A stretch of 64,000 bases of DNA from MFD04580-c1 sp963702995 (GTDB lineage: Bacteria > Planctomycetota > Phycisphaerae > Tepidisphaerales > Tepidisphaeraceae): NCBI GenBank assembly GCA_963702995.1, contig OY969783.1:5766001-5830000 (forward strand). The letters are read 5' to 3'. The notes under the pieces were generated by a model. That model was not told where the DNA came from. It ran no database searches and worked only from the letters and a program-made list of their open reading frames with translations. Positions 18,924 to 30,236 of this stretch are shown here, piece after piece. Position numbers and translations under genes: made by a program. The first letter of the stretch is position 1, and every line of letters starts with the position of its first letter.

Positions 18924-19748
18924 TCAATCGAAAACCCCATGGAGGCCGTACAACGCCGCGTAGACGCTCGACAGAAGTTGCGCGAAGAAGAAGTTCTGGA
19001 TAATGATCGCAATGAAACTCGCGACAAAGCTGTCGGTGCACGCCCGGCCGACGCCGCTGGCGCCGCCGCCACTGGTGAACCCCTTGTAGCACGCGATTAA
19101 CCCGATCGCCGCGCCAAAGAAGACGCTCTTAAAGATCCCCTCCATGACCTGCCACGTTTCGACTCCCGCGGCCGAGAATTGCCAATACGGGACGTTCGGC
19201 ACGCCGCAGTAGTGGACGGAGATCAGCCACCCGCCGATCACGCCGAGCAGATCGCTGTAAATGGTGAGTACCGGCGTCAGCAGCACGCAGGCCAGGAAGC
19301 GCGGGACGACCAGGTAGCGGATCGGGTCCGAGCCCATTACCCGAAGCGCATCGAGCTGCTCGGTGACGTTCATCGTCCCCAGTTCGGCGGTGAGGGCACA
19401 CCCGACGCGGCCGGCCAGCATAACGGCCGCCAGCACCGGGCCGATCTGCTTGACCACTGACAAGTTGATCACGCCCCCCATGCGCGTTTCCTGGCCCAGC
19501 GACTTAAACGAGTTATACGTCTCGATCGCCATGACCATGCCAATGAACGCGCCTGTCACGGCGACCACAGGGACCGACTTCACCCCCACCTCGAACATCT
19601 GCGGCAGAAGCAGCCGGATGTTCTTCCAACTGAGCCCGCCGGTCACAATCCAGCGGAAAGTCTGGCCGACGAAGATGCAGAAGTCGCCGAAGCCGGCGAT
19701 TGATTCAGAAGTGCTTCGCCCAAGGCGTTCCAGTGTGGCTGACGGCAT
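18924..19748 (-). CDS. mlaE: ABC transporter permease, MlaE family
   Basis: A 274-residue permease with an amphipathic N-terminus, then about five transmembrane helices. The MlaE family signatures are present: VVAVTGAFIGMVMAIETYNS, GRVGCALTAELGTMNVTEQL and DALRVMGSDPIRYLVVPR. ATG 19748 is chosen because the longer frame adds non-conserved sequence. A TATGAT hexamer lies only 6 nt upstream and no Shine-Dalgarno is present, suggesting a leaderless transcript. It is expected to work with the MlaF ATPase just downstream in lipid transport across the envelope. Confidence 0.92.
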   Translation of the reverse strand: MPSATLERLGRSTSESIAGFGDFCIFVGQTFRWIVTGGLSWKNIRLLLPQMFEVGVKSVPVVAVTGAFIGMVMAIETYNSFKSLGQETRMGGVINLSVVKQIGPVLAAVMLAGRVGCALTAELGTMNVTEQLDALRVMGSDPIRYLVVPRFLACVLLTPVLTIYSDLLGVIGGWLISVHYCGVPNVPYWQFSAAGVETWQVMEGIFKSVFFGAAIGLIACYKGFTSGGGASGVGRACTDSFVASFIAIIIQNFFFAQLLSSVYAALYGLHGVFD

Positions 19749-20042
19749 CCGCGCATCATACGGAGCGTGGCGGGCACAGGCAATTTTCGTGAACACGGCG
19801 TTCGGCCTTGAAACGCCCAGTCCGTATAACGCGCCACCGGTTTGGATCGACTGGTCGAAAATCTCCATATGCACTACCGATGGTGGCCTTGCAAATGGCG
19901 AACACTACGGTAGCCTGTGAAACGCCGGCAAATCTTGCGCGTTGGAGCTGCCGGTACAGAAGGTTGGGGGTTGTTGATCAATGAGTAATGTCGGGCGAGT
20001 TGCTCGTCCGCCAGTCTTCACACTTGCTACAGGGAGGTAGCC

Positions 20043-21020
20043 GTGGCCTTTGACAGGTTGAGCATCGGTTCGAGGGCGGCCGCTTCATCAGTTGCCCAGG
20101 GTAGAGGCCGTCCAGCCCTTCGCCTGGCGCGAGGGTTGATCTCGCTTCGACCGATCGGCCTCTTTGCCGCCCTGGCCGCCGCCGCGATGGTTGTTGGGTG
20201 TGGGGACATGGTCACCTACAACAACGACGCCCGGCAGCGCGGGATTCAGCTCTACAAGGCCGCGAACTACACCGACGCGGCCGGCGCGTTCAACAACGCC
20301 ATCCGGCAAGACCCTCGCGATTACCACTCCGACTATTACCTCGGTCTGACCTATGAGGCCATGGGCAACTATCGCCTCGCCGCCCAGTCCTATCGAACGG
20401 CGTTGGGCGTCATGAAGAACTCCATTTTTGGAGAAGCCGATACAGCGCTTCGGCTGAAAGTGCTCGACGGCCTGGCGAGCGCCTTGGCCAAGGGTGACGA
20501 CAACGCGGCCGAGATCGCGTCGCTCCGCAGCGGCCCGCAAGGGGAAACCGCCCACGTCGGCGAACAAGGCGACGCGGCCGCCGCCGAGGACCAGTTCGTC
20601 CTGGCGAAGGTTTACGTCATCAAGGGCGATGCCGACTCGGCACTGCAGGCTTACGACCAGGCCACCCGCCTCGACCCAAACAACTTCGCAGTCGCCAAAG
20701 AGGCCGGCCTTTTCTACGAGAAGGCAAACCAGACGGACAAGGCCAAGTCGTCCCTCATCACCGCTTACCAAATCGCCCACCGCAAGCACGACCCGGATGA
20801 CGAACAGGTCGTCGCCGCCCTGCGTCGCATCGGCGTCGTCCCGGGCCCGGCGCTACTGGAGTCGAGAGACCTCGCCGAGCCCATCGTCCCCCGCGGGCCG
20901 CTCCCAGAAGTCGATCTGGCCAAGGTGCGCGTCCGGAATCCCTTCGTCAGCACGCCCGCCGAGACGCCTGACCCCGCCGCCGCTGCTGCCCCGAAGCCCG
21001 GTGCGGGGCCGAAGGACTGA
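20043..21020 (+). CDS. TPR-repeat lipoprotein
   Basis: GTG 20043 with GGGAGG 7 nt upstream. The 325-residue product has an N-terminal hydrophobic segment ending in the lipobox-like VVGC, so it is probably a lipoprotein. Tetratricopeptide repeats follow (GIQLYKAANYTDAAGAFNNA, YYLGLTYEAMGNYRLAAQSY and, after a linker, FVLAKVYVIKGDADSALQAY and FYEKANQTDKAKSSL). The C-terminal 60 residues are proline/alanine-rich. TPR proteins are scaffolds; no partner can be named. It is followed by 650 bp without a gene. Confidence 0.85.
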   Translation: MAFDRLSIGSRAAASSVAQGRGRPALRLARGLISLRPIGLFAALAAAAMVVGCGDMVTYNNDARQRGIQLYKAANYTDAAGAFNNAIRQDPRDYHSDYYLGLTYEAMGNYRLAAQSYRTALGVMKNSIFGEADTALRLKVLDGLASALAKGDDNAAEIASLRSGPQGETAHVGEQGDAAAAEDQFVLAKVYVIKGDADSALQAYDQATRLDPNNFAVAKEAGLFYEKANQTDKAKSSLITAYQIAHRKHDPDDEQVVAALRRIGVVPGPALLESRDLAEPIVPRGPLPEVDLAKVRVRNPFVSTPAETPDPAAAAAPKPGAGPKD

Positions 21021-21673
21021 TCGGGCTGATAACGCGCCGGCCAGAGATCGCTCGCCGTCAAGCGCCAGGACATCGAACCGGGGTGAAGTCGTCCTCTGAG
21101 GCGATGCCCCGCCACTTAACACCACAGCGCTGGTCGGCGTTAAGCCGTTACAATCAAGCTAAATCCAAAGCACGAAGAACCAAGGAAACTCGAACAAAGC
21201 CTCAGCGGAAACCGACTCCTCGTTCCGCATCCGCTTCCATCGGTTTTCTTCCTTTCGTGTTGATCCTTCCTTCTTTCGGCCTTCGGTCTTTGGGTTTCGA
21301 CTTTGTCGTTACGCCGCGATTGCGAGGTAGCGCTGTAATTTCAAGATCAGGGTAGGCCGCCTTGAGGGGCGCCTATCCCATGTGGGCCTGTTTCTTCCCG
21401 CACTGATCGAACGCGACAAGTGTGGCCGTCGTGGTCAGAGGTTCAGAAGGGCGGGCCTATCCCGGCGGAGGAAGCTGCGGCAACCCATCTCGTTGAAGCG
21501 ATCCCGTTGGCGAACCAAACAAGATCGGACAGCCTGGACACTGCCTGCTCGTGCGCGAGGCGTCGTCTTGCCGGATGTCGCGGGCGATCCGAGGGAGGCA
21601 CCGCTGCCGTCGCGGCGGGTTACTTTTGAAAATTGATCGAGTTTCCCGTTACGATGACGCGCGGAGGCATCAC
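21021..21673. other. intergenic region without a recognisable gene
   Basis: 653 bp between the TPR lipoprotein and the first GYF gene. Positions 21115-21320 are noticeably richer in A and T than their surroundings, with short purine/pyrimidine tracts (AAAGCACGAAGAACCAAGG and CCTTCCTTCTTTCGGCC) that are loosely complementary. Short open frames here lack ribosome sites or conserved features. I see no tRNA, terminator or R-family repeat. Confidence 0.4.
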
Positions 21674-22165
21674 ATGGCACAATGGTTTTACACGCAGAGC
21701 GGCGGACAGCAGGCGGGCCCGGTTGATGAGGCCCAGCTCAAACAAATGGTCGCGGCCGGCCAACTTGGGCCGGCGGACATGATATGGCGGGAGGGCCTGG
21801 CGAACTGGCAGCAGGTCGCCGCAACATCGGAAGTCGCCGGGGCGATGCCGGTCAACCCGTTCCCCGGCCAGCCCGGGCAACCGATGGGGTATGCGGCTCC
21901 GGCATATCCAGTCGGCTACGCCCCGAACGCCGTCAGCTACCGCAAGGACGCCCAGAATGCGATGATTTGCTCTCTCGTTGGGCTTGTCTGCCTCGGCATC
22001 ATCCTTGGGACCATTGGGCTCATTCAGGGCTTGAACGCGAAGAAGAAGATGGCCGCAAGCGGCAACTTCGACGGGCAGGGAATGGCGACTGCCGCCATCG
22101 TCGTAGGGATTGTCGATATCTGTTTCTTTGTCTTATTCATAGGTGTTCGGTTCGGGATGCACTAA
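21674..22165 (+). CDS. GYF_2 domain membrane protein (DUF4190-like C-terminus)
   Basis: A 163-residue protein. Residues 1-55 form a GYF_2 domain (MAQWFYTQSGGQQAGPVDEA, then WREGLANWQQV), a putative peptide-binding module. A proline/glycine/tyrosine linker leads to two transmembrane helices (AMICSLVGLVCLGIILGTIG and TAAIVVGIVDICFFVLFIG), which fits DUF4190-type proteins. GGAGG precedes ATG 21674. The next gene begins with almost the same domain and the same ribosome-site context, so the two arose by tandem duplication of the GYF part. Confidence 0.85.
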   Translation: MAQWFYTQSGGQQAGPVDEAQLKQMVAAGQLGPADMIWREGLANWQQVAATSEVAGAMPVNPFPGQPGQPMGYAAPAYPVGYAPNAVSYRKDAQNAMICSLVGLVCLGIILGTIGLIQGLNAKKKMAASGNFDGQGMATAAIVVGIVDICFFVLFIGVRFGMH

Positions 22166-22241
22166 CGCACGAGCGAAGACTGGGGCTCTGGGCGTCACGT
22201 CACTGCCCGCTCTTACCTCGGATGTCACGCGGAGGCACGAA

Positions 22242-22970
22242 ATGGCGCAATGGTTCTACTCGCAGAGCGGCGGGCCGCAATCTGGCCCCGTTGACGACGG
22301 TCAAGTGCATCAAATGATCGCGGCCGGCCAGCTCGGCGCGGGTGATCTGGTCTGGACCGAGGGAATGGGAAGCTGGCAGCCTGTCGCGGCCGTCCCGACG
22401 CTCGCGGGCATGCTCCCGGCAAGCGCTTATCCGGGCACCGCCGCTCCATCGCCCGGCATGGGGGCCTTTCCCGACGCCGGATACGGCTATGCCCCGCCAG
22501 GAGGGGCGCCGCTGGGGTACTACGCACAGCAGACGCAGACATTCGCCTACGCCGGCTTCTGGGCGCGTTTCGCGGCCGCGTTCATTGATGGCCTCATCGT
22601 TGGAGTCCCATTCTTCCTACTGGGGCTCGCACTCGGAGCGGCGCAGGGCACCACGCCCGGACAGCCCACATCCCCGGGTATGACTGCTGCGTCGGCGGGC
22701 TTAAACCTGTTGAACCTTATCGTCGCGTGGCTTTACGAGGCGCTCCAGATCAGCTCCCCCGCGATGGCGACTATCGGTAAGCGCGCCTTGGGGATCGTCG
22801 TGACCGACGTGAACGGCCAGCGCATCGGATTCGGCCGCGCGACGGGGCGTCACTTCGCGAAGTTTATCTCCGGCTGCACCCTGCTCATTGGCTATATCAT
22901 GGCCGCGTTCACGGAGAAGAAGCAGGCGCTGCACGACATCATGGCGGGCACGTTGGTGCTTCGGAAGTAA
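22242..22970 (+). CDS. GYF_2 and RDD domain membrane protein
   Basis: A 242-residue protein: an N-terminal GYF_2 domain (MAQWFYSQSGGPQSGPVDDG, WTEGMGSWQPV), a proline/tyrosine-rich linker, then an RDD domain with FWARFAAAFIDGLIVGVPFF, a middle helix, GKRALGIVVTDVNGQRIGFG and the closing KKQALHDIMAGTLVLRK. The start and its GGAGG leader mirror those of the upstream gene, 77 bp away on the same strand, so they probably form one unit. Likely membrane-bound; function unknown. Confidence 0.85.
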   Translation: MAQWFYSQSGGPQSGPVDDGQVHQMIAAGQLGAGDLVWTEGMGSWQPVAAVPTLAGMLPASAYPGTAAPSPGMGAFPDAGYGYAPPGGAPLGYYAQQTQTFAYAGFWARFAAAFIDGLIVGVPFFLLGLALGAAQGTTPGQPTSPGMTAASAGLNLLNLIVAWLYEALQISSPAMATIGKRALGIVVTDVNGQRIGFGRATGRHFAKFISGCTLLIGYIMAAFTEKKQALHDIMAGTLVLRK

Positions 22971-23051
22971 GACCTCGCGCACGACCCGGTATCGATCGAG
23001 AACGGCACCTGCCGGGGGCCCGCTCAAATCAGATGGCGCGCTGAAGAACCA

Positions 23052-23129
23052 AAGTGCCGCCGGTGCCCTCACCGGCCTTCTCGCCGACCACGTAAACCGC
23101 CCGCCGCGGCCTTCCACCGGCGGCACGTC
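23052..23129. repeat. R2 palindromic repeat, copy 3 (degenerate)
   Basis: The left arm 23052-23075 begins AAGTGCCGCCGGTGCCCTCA and the right arm CCACCGGCGGCACGTC ends at 23129. Only the outer 14-16 bp still pair. Like copy 1 it sits between convergent genes, here the GYF/RDD gene and alaS. Confidence 0.7.
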
Positions 23130-23172
23130 GGACGGTGTCACCACGCACCCGCAATCGCGCATGGAACGCACT

Positions 23173-26052
<2,880 letters not shown>

Positions 26053-26250
26053 GCGCGGAACTTCCGGCTGAAATGTTCAAAATCGATTCAAAATTGACAG
26101 AGCGCCGGATTATTCCCGAACGGGTACAGGGGTTCAAGCGAGGCGGCTCACGCAACATCGCAGATCCCGCTGCGAGACCTTCGGGCTCGCCCAATTCACA
26201 GCGCGCACTCGCAAACGAACATCGACAAGACGAAGTCGGGAATCGGGGCG

Positions 26251-26311
26251 GCCGCTTCCTGACGCGAGTGCCCAACGCATGGCCCTGCGAGCCGCGACCG
26301 CGAGGGAATGG
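26251..26311. repeat. R1-like repeat, copy D (partial)
   Basis: It contains CCGCTTCCTGACGCGAGTG and, 20 nt on, GCGAGCCGCGACCGCGAGGG, the two tips of R1 in a shortened arrangement. It abuts the stop codon of xseB. The rest of the space up to alaS at 26052 shows no gene. Confidence 0.5.
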
Positions 26312-26617
26312 TCAGCCCTCGTCGTCCACCGCGGGCTCGTTCTTCTCATCCTCCGCCGGCGCCTCGGGTTTCGCTGGCGGCGATGTCATGGGGGTCACGG
26401 TAATGCCCCCGTCCGGGGCCTTGCCGAGCAGCTCGATCTGCCGCTCCGCCCCGTTCAGAACGCCGCGGCAGTGCTGAATGAGAAAGTTCCCCCGCTCATA
26501 TTTCACCAGGCTCTCTTCGAGCCCCAGCGTCCCCCCTTCGATCTCGGCGAGGATCGTTTCCAGCTCACGAAGGGCCTCTTCGAAAGTTTTCGGCGGGCTC
26601 TGTGTTTTCTTTGCCAT
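26312..26617 (-). CDS. xseB: exodeoxyribonuclease VII small subunit
   Basis: The 101-residue helical subunit of exonuclease VII, which degrades single-stranded DNA together with XseA. The core motif FEEALRELETILAEIEGGTL followed by GLEESLVKYERGNFLIQHC is diagnostic. The C-terminal 30 residues are a low-complexity proline/glutamate tail. XseA is not in the window. TATACT lies 10 nt before the ATG, with a C-rich spacer and no Shine-Dalgarno, so translation may be leaderless. Confidence 0.93.
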   Translation of the reverse strand: MAKKTQSPPKTFEEALRELETILAEIEGGTLGLEESLVKYERGNFLIQHCRGVLNGAERQIELLGKAPDGGITVTPMTSPPAKPEAPAEDEKNEPAVDDEG

Positions 26618-26627
26618 GGGGGCCTGA

Positions 26628-26633
26628 AGTATA
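26628..26633 (-). promoter_or_regulatory. putative -10 element of xseB
   Basis: TATACT on the minus strand, 10 nt before the xseB ATG. The expected transcript would carry a 5' leader of only a few nucleotides. No clear -35 box. Confidence 0.4.
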
Positions 26634-26779
26634 GGAGTTGGTCTCTTCCCCTGCGAGGGCGGCCGCCGACGGAGCGTCGTGACGGAGACTGGCGATGCCG
26701 ATTGGGCGTTCCCGATCGATTGCGGTTAACATGGTCCCAGTCCGCTGACTCGCCACCTCAACCATTACCGGAGGGTTTT

Positions 26780-27676
26780 ATGCGTCTTTCGTTCTCGCTC
26801 GTTCGATCGGTTGCGCTGTCCCTGTGCGCGGTCTTGTCCCTGACGTCGGGCGCTCGCGCCGATGACGCGGCCCCGAAGATCAAGACCTTGATCGTCGATG
26901 GCCAGAACAACCACAACTGGGCGAAAACGACGCCATTGATCAAAGCGGCGTTGGAAAGCTCCGGGCGGTTCACGGTCGATGTCGCCACCAGCCCCGCCAA
27001 GAAGCAGAAGATGGACGACTTCAAGCCCGACTTCGCCAAGTACGACGTGGTTGTCTCCAATTACAACGGCGACGAATGGCCCGAAGAAACGCGAAAGGCG
27101 TTCGATCAGTACGTGAAGAACGGCGGCGGCTTTGTCTGCGTTCACGCGGCCGACAATTCTTTCCCGAAGTGGAAGGAATACAACGAAATGATCGCTGTCG
27201 GCGGGTGGGGCGGCCGCAATCAGGCGTCCGGCCCGATGCTTCGCTATCGCGACGGCAAGATCGTTCGCGATGACACCGCTGGCGGCCGCGGCACGCACGG
27301 CAAGCGTTTCGAGTTCCTTGTCGAAACGCGCGAACCGACCCACCCGATCATGGCCGGCCTTCCCGAAAAGTGGCTCCACGCCGCCGACGAGCTCTACGCG
27401 ACCCTCGGCGGCCCCGCCGAGAACGTGACGGTCCTGGCGACGGCCACCTCCGACGTGACGCATCAGAACGAACCGATGCTGATGGTCATCAACTACGGGA
27501 AGGGCCGCGTCTTCCACACGACGCTCGGCCATGACGAGGTGTCGATGAAAGACCTTGGCTTCGTCGTCACGCTCGATCGCGGGACCGAATGGGCCGCCAC
27601 GGGCAAGGTGACCCAGGCCGTACCGAAAGAGTTCCCCGGGGCGGATAAGGTCGCGGTGTGGGAGCCGGCGAAATAG
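26780..27676 (+). CDS. exported ThuA domain protein
   Basis: A 298-residue ThuA/glutamine-amidotransferase-like protein. A signal peptide (LSFSLVRSVALSLCAVLSLT, cut near ARAD) is followed by KIKTLIVDGQNNHNWAKTTP, the family start. Further motifs are YDVVVSNYNGDEWPEETRKA, GGGFVCVHAADNSFPKWKEY and, near the end, GKGRVFHTTLGHD. ThuA-domain proteins are abundant in planctomycetes and are linked to carbohydrate use, but the reaction is not established. GGAGGG precedes ATG 26780. It is a single-gene unit. Confidence 0.93.
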   Translation: MRLSFSLVRSVALSLCAVLSLTSGARADDAAPKIKTLIVDGQNNHNWAKTTPLIKAALESSGRFTVDVATSPAKKQKMDDFKPDFAKYDVVVSNYNGDEWPEETRKAFDQYVKNGGGFVCVHAADNSFPKWKEYNEMIAVGGWGGRNQASGPMLRYRDGKIVRDDTAGGRGTHGKRFEFLVETREPTHPIMAGLPEKWLHAADELYATLGGPAENVTVLATATSDVTHQNEPMLMVINYGKGRVFHTTLGHDEVSMKDLGFVVTLDRGTEWAATGKVTQAVPKEFPGADKVAVWEPAK

Positions 27677-27753
27677 CGTGATCGGAAGGGTCGTCCCCCG
27701 GTCACGTGACGACCCTGGCGGAGGCTTAGACGTCCCGGATCGGGGGTGAGCTG

Positions 27754-29073
27754 GTGCCATTCAGACGACTGCACCCGGCGTCCGCTGCGACGATATGCCT
27801 TTCGTCCCTGCTCATCGGCCTTGTCTGGCTGTTGACTAGGAGTTACTTCGTCGCCGATGCGTTCGAACGGGCCGGTTGGACGCTCGAGCCCTCACCCGAC
27901 GGGGGGCGGTGGGCGCTGCTGGAGGTGCGCTGGCGCGTTCACTTCGAACGCGGCAACGTCTGCGTAAACCGTTGCGTTTCGCCGATTGTGACGCCAGATT
28001 TTGTCAGCGGGACCGCGTACGAGAATTTCCACTTCCGGCCGCCGGCCCCCGCTCGCTGGGAATGGAGTCGGAGGCCGGTTCAGCCGATCGGGACTTTCTC
28101 CGCTTTGCGCGGGCTGGGATCGGTCCGGTCCGATTGGACGACCACCTTCGACGTCGCTGACTTCTATCTTGGGAAGCGGCTTTACGACGATCTCGCCGAG
28201 ACGCGGATCGGATGTGCGCCACTCTGGCCGATTGCGTGCCTGGCATGCGTACTGACCGCGCGGCGTGTGATTCCACGGAAACGTTCTCGCAGAAGCAACC
28301 TCGGCTCGAAAATCTCGCGTTCGCCGCCGGACCCGCGCCTTCTTGCGGCGACCGGCGCATTGCGCTCATGGGCGGCTGCGTTGAGGTTAGGAGCAAAGCT
28401 CGCCCTCAAGCCGTCGTACGGCCCATTGTCGGTCATTCGACGGCTCATCTTTTTTGCGATGGCCCTTCTGTCCGCGTTCCTTGTTGCTGGTTCCATCATC
28501 ATCTTGGTTCGAAGCCAAAGCGGCTTGGATGAAGTCCAGCTGGCTCGCGTCTCGATAGGAGACGTTTTCGGGGAGCGTCAAGGGACATGCCTGACGCCGC
28601 GCTACGGCGTGTCAGCCCACGAAGGGTTGATGACGTTCAACTTCTCTCGGCTTTCTGACTGCACGCCGGATAAAGCGATTGAGTCGCAATGGGTATGGGC
28701 TCGGACGCCCAATGTGACTGTGACGCCTGCGGCCTTCGCGCCTTCCGATGTCTACACGCTGCACGGGCTTTCTCCGCCCATCGACACACTCGCGCAGACG
28801 TTAGCAAACAAAGCGGCTCCGGCCGGAGGTTTTTGGTGGATCGAATCCACTAGCAATGGCCGTTATGCCGTCCGCGCCACTGTTCCGCTGTGGTTTGTCG
28901 CGATCGTCGGTTCAATCCTCCCGACGATCCAGATCAACCGGCTCAATCGCGATCGCAAGCGGCTGGCGAAAGTCGGTCACTGCCGCCACTGCGGCTATGA
29001 CCTTCGGGCCAGCCCCGAGAGGTGCCCCGAATGCGGTGCGGCCGTCAGCGGGCCGAGTGCGGTTGCGGCTTAA
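27754..29073 (+). CDS. membrane protein with C-terminal double-CxxC zinc ribbon, two-unit architecture
   Basis: A 439-residue protein of unknown function. It appears to be two copies of one plan: a transmembrane helix, an extracytoplasmic domain of 100-150 residues, and a second transmembrane helix. Unit 1 is about residues 1-180 and unit 2 about 225-400. Only the second unit ends in the zinc ribbon CRHCGYDLRASPERCPECG. The first ends in an arginine/serine-rich stretch instead. The start is GTG 27754. The next two genes (29115 and 29780) share parts of this plan, so this is a local paralogue cluster. Confidence 0.65.
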   Translation: MPFRRLHPASAATICLSSLLIGLVWLLTRSYFVADAFERAGWTLEPSPDGGRWALLEVRWRVHFERGNVCVNRCVSPIVTPDFVSGTAYENFHFRPPAPARWEWSRRPVQPIGTFSALRGLGSVRSDWTTTFDVADFYLGKRLYDDLAETRIGCAPLWPIACLACVLTARRVIPRKRSRRSNLGSKISRSPPDPRLLAATGALRSWAAALRLGAKLALKPSYGPLSVIRRLIFFAMALLSAFLVAGSIIILVRSQSGLDEVQLARVSIGDVFGERQGTCLTPRYGVSAHEGLMTFNFSRLSDCTPDKAIESQWVWARTPNVTVTPAAFAPSDVYTLHGLSPPIDTLAQTLANKAAPAGGFWWIESTSNGRYAVRATVPLWFVAIVGSILPTIQINRLNRDRKRLAKVGHCRHCGYDLRASPERCPECGAAVSGPSAVAA

Positions 29074-29114
29074 TCGCCGCACGCGGTCATTGATCGTGAA
29101 ACGGAGGAGTAACA

Positions 29115-29690
29115 TTGGCCGCCGAAGCCGACACACCACCATCGGGCCTTGCAAAGGGATCGCATCGCAACCCGCTCGTGATCGTTGCGCTCATCTCCGC
29201 GATTGCATGGCTGCCGGTGGTGAGATTCTGGGCCCGCAGCCAAATCATATCGGATCGGTTCGAATACACCCGCCTCGGGCTCCAGGAGGAGTCGGAGGAA
29301 CGCTACGTCCGCCTCATCGTTACTCGCACGTCGCTCTCGTCGAAAGAGGGGCGTCTCGAACTCAATGAAGAGTTGACGCGGCCGCGTTGCGTGTTCGACG
29401 CTCAAAACGTCTTCGGGGCACCCATTCGCGAGGGCCTTTCCTGGACGAGCAAGCCGCGTCCGCACGGGCACTATGGTTTCCGGCCGCGCTGGTCATGGCT
29501 GGTTGACGTGCTCGCGGGTGGCGTCATCGTCGTGGGATTGATCTTTTTCGCCCCGCAGGCTCGGATATCAGTTTCGCGTCGTGGCAAGCACGGCGCCGAA
29601 GACAAAGCCGGGATCGTCCAGGGAGACCTCGCGAGGCACAACGACCTAACCTGGCCTTGTCGGAAAGGAAGCGAGCCGATCCGAGGGTGA
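29115..29690 (+). CDS. membrane protein related to the preceding gene
   Basis: A TTG start at 29115 with GGAGGA 6 nt upstream. The 191-residue product has one N-terminal transmembrane helix (PLVIVALISAIAWLPVVRFW), an extracytoplasmic domain of about 80 residues, and a second helix (LAGGVIVVGLIFFAPQARIS). The order matches a single unit of the preceding protein but without the zinc ribbon. The C-terminal tail after residue 160 looks like read-through into non-coding sequence. It is 41 bp downstream on the same strand and probably cotranscribed. Confidence 0.55.
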   Translation: MAAEADTPPSGLAKGSHRNPLVIVALISAIAWLPVVRFWARSQIISDRFEYTRLGLQEESEERYVRLIVTRTSLSSKEGRLELNEELTRPRCVFDAQNVFGAPIREGLSWTSKPRPHGHYGFRPRWSWLVDVLAGGVIVVGLIFFAPQARISVSRRGKHGAEDKAGIVQGDLARHNDLTWPCRKGSEPIRG

Positions 29691-29779
29691 GTCGGAGCCG
29701 AACCGTGTCGCAAGACACCGCCTGATGTCGCAAGCCCGTGCCCGCACTGACGGTTCGGGGAATAGCCCGCCCCGACGTA

Positions 29780-30163
29780 TCAGGGAACGTGCGGGGACGT
29801 TTTTGCACGCCCGCACTCGGGGCATCTCTCACCGCTGGCCCGCACGTCGTAGCCGCAGTGAGAGCATTGGCCGAGTTTCTCGCGGGCGACCCGCCGACGG
29901 TGTTCGTTCCCAAAATAGGCTCCGGTCAGGAAGAACAAAGCGCTGCCGCCCATCATTGCGATCGCGACCCACGCCAGGGCGGCATGAAACTTTGAGTTGT
30001 CCCGTTGCCAGTCCCCGTTCCCCCATGCCGGCAGGTGCGGCGCCCATAAGCGGGAGTATAGAAGTCCGATCGCGATCAGCCAGACGATCACACCGCTTAC
30101 CGTCACAGACCGGTCGATGCGCTGGTTGCGGCCGTCAATCATGTGTGGAACGTTTACCTTCAT
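29780..30163 (-). CDS. small membrane protein with double-CxxC zinc ribbon
   Basis: A 127-residue protein with two transmembrane helices (VSGVIVWLIAIGLLYSRLW and ALAWVAIAMMGGSALFFLTG). It ends in CSHCGYDVRASGERCPECG, the same ribbon as the protein ending at 29073. It is convergent with the two preceding genes. Function unknown; the ribbon probably faces the cytoplasm. Confidence 0.7.
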   Translation of the reverse strand: MKVNVPHMIDGRNQRIDRSVTVSGVIVWLIAIGLLYSRLWAPHLPAWGNGDWQRDNSKFHAALAWVAIAMMGGSALFFLTGAYFGNEHRRRVAREKLGQCSHCGYDVRASGERCPECGRAKTSPHVP

Positions 30164-30236
30164 GGTTCACCTTTTTGCACAAGGAGGCGGGGACCGGAAG
30201 CTCCGGTCCCCGCCTGGGTTCGCCCCTCGACCATGC

